Shown here: positions 34,302-38,044 of the stretch, piece after piece
How positions within the stretch are numbered: the first letter of the stretch is position 1
How the letters are laid out: every line of letters starts with the position of its first letter
NCBI GenBank assembly: GCA_947258705.1
Contig: CAMYJA010000016.1
Span: 1-38,044 of the forward strand
Length of the DNA: 38,044 nt
Source: an uncultured Hyphomicrobiaceae bacterium
GTDB lineage: Bacteria > Pseudomonadota > Alphaproteobacteria > Rhizobiales > CAMYJA01
Reading direction: 5' to 3'
Program-made: the position numbers and the translations under genes
Notes under the pieces: generated by a model
The model's input: only the letters and a program-made list of their open reading frames with translations
Told to the model about the DNA's origin: nothing
Databases searched by the model: none

Positions 34302-34766
34302 TCAGCTGTTGCCGGTAGAGCCAAAGCCACCTCCGCCGCGGCTGCTCGGCGGCAATTCCCCGACCTCATTGAGATCCGCCCGTTCCACTTTCTGAAATAC
34401 AAGCTGGGCAATGCGATCTCCTCTTATAATCCTGAAATTGTCTTTTCCGTGGTTGACGAGGATTACTTTAATCTCGCCCCGGTAGTCGCAATCGATTGTA
34501 CCGGGGCTGTTAAGCACCGTTATTCCATGTCTGGCAGCGAGCCCGGATCGTGGCCTCACCTGGGCTTCATAGCCGGTTGGTATTGCCATCTGCAGGCCGG
34601 TGGGGATGAGCGCATGGGCGCCCGGTGCGAGGTTCTCTCCTTCGCCTTCATCAACCGCCGCCAAAAGATCAATGCCCGATGCGCCCGGAGATTGATAGGA
34701 AGGCAGATCAAGGTCCCGTCCATGTTCAAGCCTAACGACGTTTACAGAAAATCCGGATTTTTTCAT
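34302..34766 (-). CDS. dut: Deoxyuridine triphosphatase
   Basis: This trimeric enzyme hydrolyses dUTP to dUMP, keeping uracil out of DNA. The 154-residue protein has all five motifs in order: [42 protein letters not shown] and the C-terminal P-loop-like [10 protein letters not shown]. It starts at [11 protein letters not shown] (ATG 34766), 17 bp after coaBC; a four-residue longer start at 34778 is possible. The 162-bp spacer toward cysK holds a T8 run but no gene I can support. Confidence 0.95.
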   Translation of the reverse strand: MKKSGFSVNVVRLEHGRDLDLPSYQSPGASGIDLLAAVDEGEGENLAPGAHALIPTGLQMAIPTGYEAQVRPRSGLAARHGITVLNSPGTIDCDYRGEIKVILVNHGKDNFRIIRGDRIAQLVFQKVERADLNEVGELPPSSRGGGGFGSTGNS

Positions 34767-34783
34767 TTCTGACCGCACACCCC

Positions 34784-36049
34784 TTATTCCGCAGCGCTCG
34801 CCAGACCGGAAATTTTTGAGGCTGCACGGCGCAGAAGGCGTTCCGCGACCTCCTCCTTCGATAGCTCAGGCCAGGATTCCGGCTCCTCGCCCGTCAGCAG
34901 GAACACGGTGTTCGTATCGGCGCCCATTACCCCGCCCTCGGCCGAGACGTCGTTGGCGACAATCCAGTCGCAGCCCTTCCCTTTCAGCTTGGTCTTCGCG
35001 TTTTTGAGCACCTTGTCTGTCTCCGCGGCGAAACCGATAACGAGTTCCGGACGCCGGTTCTTCAGATTCGACAGCGTTTTAAGAATATCGGGATTTTCGA
35101 CGAGATCGAGCGAGAGCGGTTTTGCCTTTTGTCCCTTTTTCGCTTTCTTGATCTTTTTTCCCGCTTCGGTTCTGACCCGCCAATCGGCGACAGCCGCCGT
35201 CAGGATCGCGATGTCCGCGGGGAGCGCCCCTCTCGCGGCGCTTTCCATTTCGCGCGCCGTCTCGACCTCGATGATTTTCATTCCGGCCGGTTTACGGATA
35301 TCGGTCGGTCCGGTGACAAGCGTCACCTCGGCGCCAAGGTCGCGTGCCTTTCGGGCAAGGGCATAGCCCTGCTTGCCGGATGAAATGTTCGATATATAGC
35401 GGACCGGATCGATGGGCTCTCGTGTCGGGCCGGCGGTGATAAGCACATGCCGCCCGGCTAGCGGGCCGGCCAGTGTGCCCGATCTTTGCTCCGTTCGCAG
35501 ATTACCGAAGCTGCCGATCAGCCCATCGATGGCGGCCAGAATTTCCGGCACCTCGGCCATCCGGCCTTCGCCATATTCGCCGCATGCCATATCCCCTTCA
35601 TCGGGGCCGACCGTATGGATGCCGTCCGAGGTGAGCGTTGCCATATTGCGCCTGGTCGCCTTGTGCTCCCACATGCGCACATTCATGGCGGGCGCAATGA
35701 GGACCGGTTTGTCGGTGGCCAGGAGAACCGTTGTCGCGAGATCGTCTGCGAGACCGTTTGCGGCCCGTGCGATCAGATTTGCCGTCGCCGGTGCGATGAC
35801 AATGAGGTCGGCCTGACGGGATAGTTCTATGTGGCCGATTTCAGCTTCATTTAGGGGATCGAAAAGATCTTCAAAAACGGCTTGCCCTGAAAGGACGGAG
35901 AGCGACATTTTCGTCACAAATTCAGCACCCGACCCGGTCAGGATTACGCGCACGTTCATCCCGCGCTCTTTCAAGCGCCTTATCAGATCGAGAGATTTAT
36001 AGGCTGCGATGCCTCCGCCTATAATCAGTAATATGTTCTTGCCGTTCAT
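34784..36049 (-). CDS. coaBC: CoaBC: phosphopantothenoylcysteine synthetase/decarboxylase
   Basis: This bifunctional flavoprotein of coenzyme A synthesis has 421 residues. The N-terminal CoaC decarboxylase has [16 protein letters not shown], catalytic His in [11 protein letters not shown], Asn in [11 protein letters not shown] and Cys in [13 protein letters not shown]. The C-terminal CoaB synthetase has [28 protein letters not shown] and the Lys-rich dimer loop [13 protein letters not shown], then FAAETD and [13 protein letters not shown] chose ATG 36049; eleven further upstream codons are open. It precedes dut by 17 bp. Confidence 0.95.
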   Translation of the reverse strand: MNGKNILLIIGGGIAAYKSLDLIRRLKERGMNVRVILTGSGAEFVTKMSLSVLSGQAVFEDLFDPLNEAEIGHIELSRQADLIVIAPATANLIARAANGLADDLATTVLLATDKPVLIAPAMNVRMWEHKATRRNMATLTSDGIHTVGPDEGDMACGEYGEGRMAEVPEILAAIDGLIGSFGNLRTEQRSGTLAGPLAGRHVLITAGPTREPIDPVRYISNISSGKQGYALARKARDLGAEVTLVTGPTDIRKPAGMKIIEVETAREMESAARGALPADIAILTAAVADWRVRTEAGKKIKKAKKGQKAKPLSLDLVENPDILKTLSNLKNRRPELVIGFAAETDKVLKNAKTKLKGKGCDWIVANDVSAEGGVMGADTNTVFLLTGEEPESWPELSKEEVAERLLRRAASKISGLASAAE

Positions 36050-36182
36050 GTCCGCTCGATAGTTCTGGCTTATGCGCCACAAAGATGGAGGGCGCTCGGC
36101 GTTATTCCGCCTTTCGCGCCCGGCCGGCCATCGGACCTATAACATAACCATGAAGCCCGGCGCTTTCCATAGAGGATGTGAA

Positions 36183-37781
36183 TTAGAGTAATTGCGTGAC
36201 AGCGAGCGCCAACAGGGACAATGCGCCGAGCCAGATGCCCAATCTGCTCCAACGGTTATGATGCGATTGTTCGACGGCTAGCTGTTCGATGGTTCTTTGG
36301 TCAAGGCGAATGCCGTGCCTTGCCATGCCTGCCAATGAATGCGCCGCCTGCTCGGCCTCGAGAAGCACGCCGGGAAGCTCGCCGACAAATTTCCCCATGT
36401 CCTCCGCCCCCTGACGGGCATCTTCGATCCGGCCTTCCGCACCGAGCTGTTTCTCGATCCAGTCGCGCACCACAGGCTCCGAGGTATTCCAAAGATTGAG
36501 CTTAGGATCGAGCGACCTGGCCACGCCTTCGACCACGACAAGCGTTTTCTGCAGAAGAATGAGTTCCGGCCTGGTGCGCATGTCAAAAACATCGGTGTAT
36601 TGAAAGAGCTGACCGAGCAGGTGTCCCATCGATATTTCGTCAGCGGTGCGATCCATGATCGGCTCGCCAATGGCGCGCAGGGCCTGTGCGAATGTCTCCA
36701 CAGATCGATCGGGCGGAACGTAGCCCAGCTCAAAGTGGACCTTTGCAACCCGGTGATAGTCGCGCTTGATGAAGCCGTAAAGAAGTTCGGCCAGGAAGCG
36801 TTTTTCGTTATGCCCGAGACGCCCCATTATGCCCAGGTCGATTGCGACCAGATCGCCATTCCTGTCGACGAACAGGTTGCCTTCATGCATGTCGGCGTGG
36901 AAAAAACCGTCCCGCACCGCATGACGGAGGAATGTGCTCAACAGATGGCGTCCCAAAGCTTCGAGGTCATGGCCTGCGGCCCTCAGGGCGGCATGGTCGG
37001 CGAGAGGGATCCCGTCGATCCACTCCAGTGTCAGAACGCGCTTTGCTGTCCGGGTCCAGTCAACTTGTGGAACGCGAAAGCCCTTGTCCTCGGCGGTATT
37101 CTCGGTCATTTCGGAAATGGCGGCCGCTTCCATGCGTAGATCCATTTCACGTTCGACGGTGTCGGCCAGCGTATCGACGACGGCGACCGGCCTCAGGCGT
37201 TTTGACGGCGGATGAAAGCGTTCGATCTGGCGGGCGGCGAAATAAAAGCTGTCGAGATCGCTGCGAAAGCGCTCCTCGATATCTGGACGGAGTATCTTTA
37301 CGGCGACATCGCGGCTTTGTCCGTCTTCGATGATCCGCGCCTTGTGCACCTGGGCTATGGAGGCGGCGGCGACGGGCGGGCCGAATTCCGCGAAGAGATC
37401 CTCGACTTTTTCTCCCAGGGATTGTTCGATCGACCTGCGCGCCTCCCGGTCGGAAAAAGGCGGAAGCCGGTCGCGCAAGGATGACAACTGGTCGGACAGA
37501 TCTCGACCGACAAGATCTCCGCGCGCGGCCAGGAACTGCCCCAGCTTAATATAGGTCGGGCCGAGGTCGGTCAGGGCTTCGGCGATGGGCGTCTGGCCGC
37601 TGGCGGATTTATTGTGCGACCTGAAGGGGGCGGTTGAAAAGCGGTACAGCCTGGATATGACCGCGATTGTCCGCAGCCCGAGCGGTAGCGGCGTTCCGCT
37701 GGGCGCAAATTCGACCCCGTGCTGGGCCAATGTCAGACCTGCCCTGGTCAATCTGGCGATGTTTAGCAATGCGCCGGCCAT
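36183..37781 (-). CDS. ubiB: UbiB-type ubiquinone biosynthesis atypical kinase
   Basis: This membrane-attached ABC1/UbiB kinase-like ATPase is needed for coenzyme Q synthesis. The 532-residue protein has the diagnostic KxGQ motif in YIKLGQFLAARGDLV, the Ala-rich loop AAASIAQVHKA, VAVKILRP, catalytic-type HADMHEGNLFVD and AIDLGIMGRL, and a C-terminal transmembrane segment (SRLGIWLGALSLLALAVTQLL by its hydrophobic core). The ATG at 37781 is the natural start. It follows ubiE by 56 bp and precedes coaBC by 133 bp, the usual alphaproteobacterial order. Confidence 0.95.
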   Translation of the reverse strand: MAGALLNIARLTRAGLTLAQHGVEFAPSGTPLPLGLRTIAVISRLYRFSTAPFRSHNKSASGQTPIAEALTDLGPTYIKLGQFLAARGDLVGRDLSDQLSSLRDRLPPFSDREARRSIEQSLGEKVEDLFAEFGPPVAAASIAQVHKARIIEDGQSRDVAVKILRPDIEERFRSDLDSFYFAARQIERFHPPSKRLRPVAVVDTLADTVEREMDLRMEAAAISEMTENTAEDKGFRVPQVDWTRTAKRVLTLEWIDGIPLADHAALRAAGHDLEALGRHLLSTFLRHAVRDGFFHADMHEGNLFVDRNGDLVAIDLGIMGRLGHNEKRFLAELLYGFIKRDYHRVAKVHFELGYVPPDRSVETFAQALRAIGEPIMDRTADEISMGHLLGQLFQYTDVFDMRTRPELILLQKTLVVVEGVARSLDPKLNLWNTSEPVVRDWIEKQLGAEGRIEDARQGAEDMGKFVGELPGVLLEAEQAAHSLAGMARHGIRLDQRTIEQLAVEQSHHNRWSRLGIWLGALSLLALAVTQLL

Positions 37782-37837
37782 GGTTTTCGTTCTTCAATGA
37801 TTATGTTTGGAGACAATTCTGATCATACATATCAATA

Positions 37838-38044
37838 TCAGAGCCGCCAGCCTGAGTGAATTGCCGCTATGCCACCGGACAGGTTTCTGTAAGTCACCTG
37901 ATCGAAACCGGCCGTTGTTATCATGGACGCGAATTTTTCCTGATCGGGAAAGTTGCGGATGCTCTCGACCAGATAACGGTAACTCTCTTCGTCGTTTGCA
38001 ATGAGCTTGCCAAGTTGCGGAATGGCGTTGAACGAAAAGAAATC
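37838..38044 (-). CDS. ubiE: UbiE C-methyltransferase, C-terminal part (truncated by window edge)
   Basis: This is the end of the ubiquinone/menaquinone C-methyltransferase. The visible residues [57 protein letters not shown] and the final WRL before TGA at 37838 are characteristic of the UbiE C-terminus. The N-terminal SAM-binding part lies beyond the right edge. It is upstream of ubiB on the same strand, so both contribute to quinone synthesis. Confidence 0.93.
   Translation of the reverse strand, partial: DFFSFNAIPQLGKLIANDEESYRYLVESIRNFPDQEKFASMITTAGFDQVTYRNLSGGIAAIHSGWRL

Noticed and set aside
34154-34411. Minus-strand 85-codon frame overlapping the end of dut
   Set aside because: It overlaps conserved dut motifs in another frame and shows no coding features.

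Overview
The window is a chromosomal segment of an alphaproteobacterium, most likely from the Rhizobiales (Hyphomicrobiales) or a close relative. Three gene sets point there: hprK-chvG-chvI beside pckA; a RegB/RegA (ActS/ActR) redox pair near a SenC/Sco gene; and a ubiE-ubiB-coaBC-dut block. I see no phage, insertion sequence, plasmid or CRISPR signature. Most of the window is dense housekeeping and stress metabolism. This is judged by eye from protein motifs and synteny; no database search was run.

Layout. 1-3.0 kb (minus): 5' part of hprK, then chvG and chvI, a cell-envelope and carbon control module. 3.0-3.34 kb is a long divergent spacer with a minus-strand intrinsic terminator and a candidate small RNA. 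3.3-7.7 kb (plus): pckA, an unknown 142-residue protein, an atypical gamma-glutamyltransferase-like protein and an O-methyltransferase. 7.7-8.7 kb (minus): pyrE and a 2TM-domain protein. 8.9-14.2 kb: two small DsrC/TusE-family proteins flank a CPA1 Na+/H+ antiporter (plus) and polA (minus). 14.2-15.3 kb is gene-poor. It holds a strong terminator, a 43-residue secreted peptide gene missed by length cut-offs, a helically phased repeat, tRNA-Arg(CCG) with a good promoter, and a structured spacer.

15.3-19 kb (plus): an AsmA-family protein, then speD and speE, which turn S-adenosylmethionine and putrescine into spermidine. 19-27 kb (minus): regB and regA, then egtB-egtD (ergothioneine synthesis), a Lon-like protease and an unknown protein resembling a universal stress protein. 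The last four have short gaps or overlaps and look like one operon. 27-31.8 kb (plus): an ABC-2 ATPase/permease pair, senC, an intracellular polyhydroxyalkanoate depolymerase and a YgjP-like metallopeptidase. 31.9-38 kb (minus): a small membrane protein, moeB, cysK, dut, coaBC, ubiB and the 3' part of ubiE.

Themes. Redox and sulfur biology recur (RegBA, SenC, ergothioneine, DsrC-like proteins, CysK, MoeB), beside carbon-storage and gluconeogenic control (HprK, PckA, PhaZ). The most unusual items are the two DsrC-family proteins lacking the usual relay cysteine, the ergothioneine-protease operon, the candidate sRNA beside pckA, the small secreted peptide, and the operator-like repeat cluster between regB and the ABC exporter.
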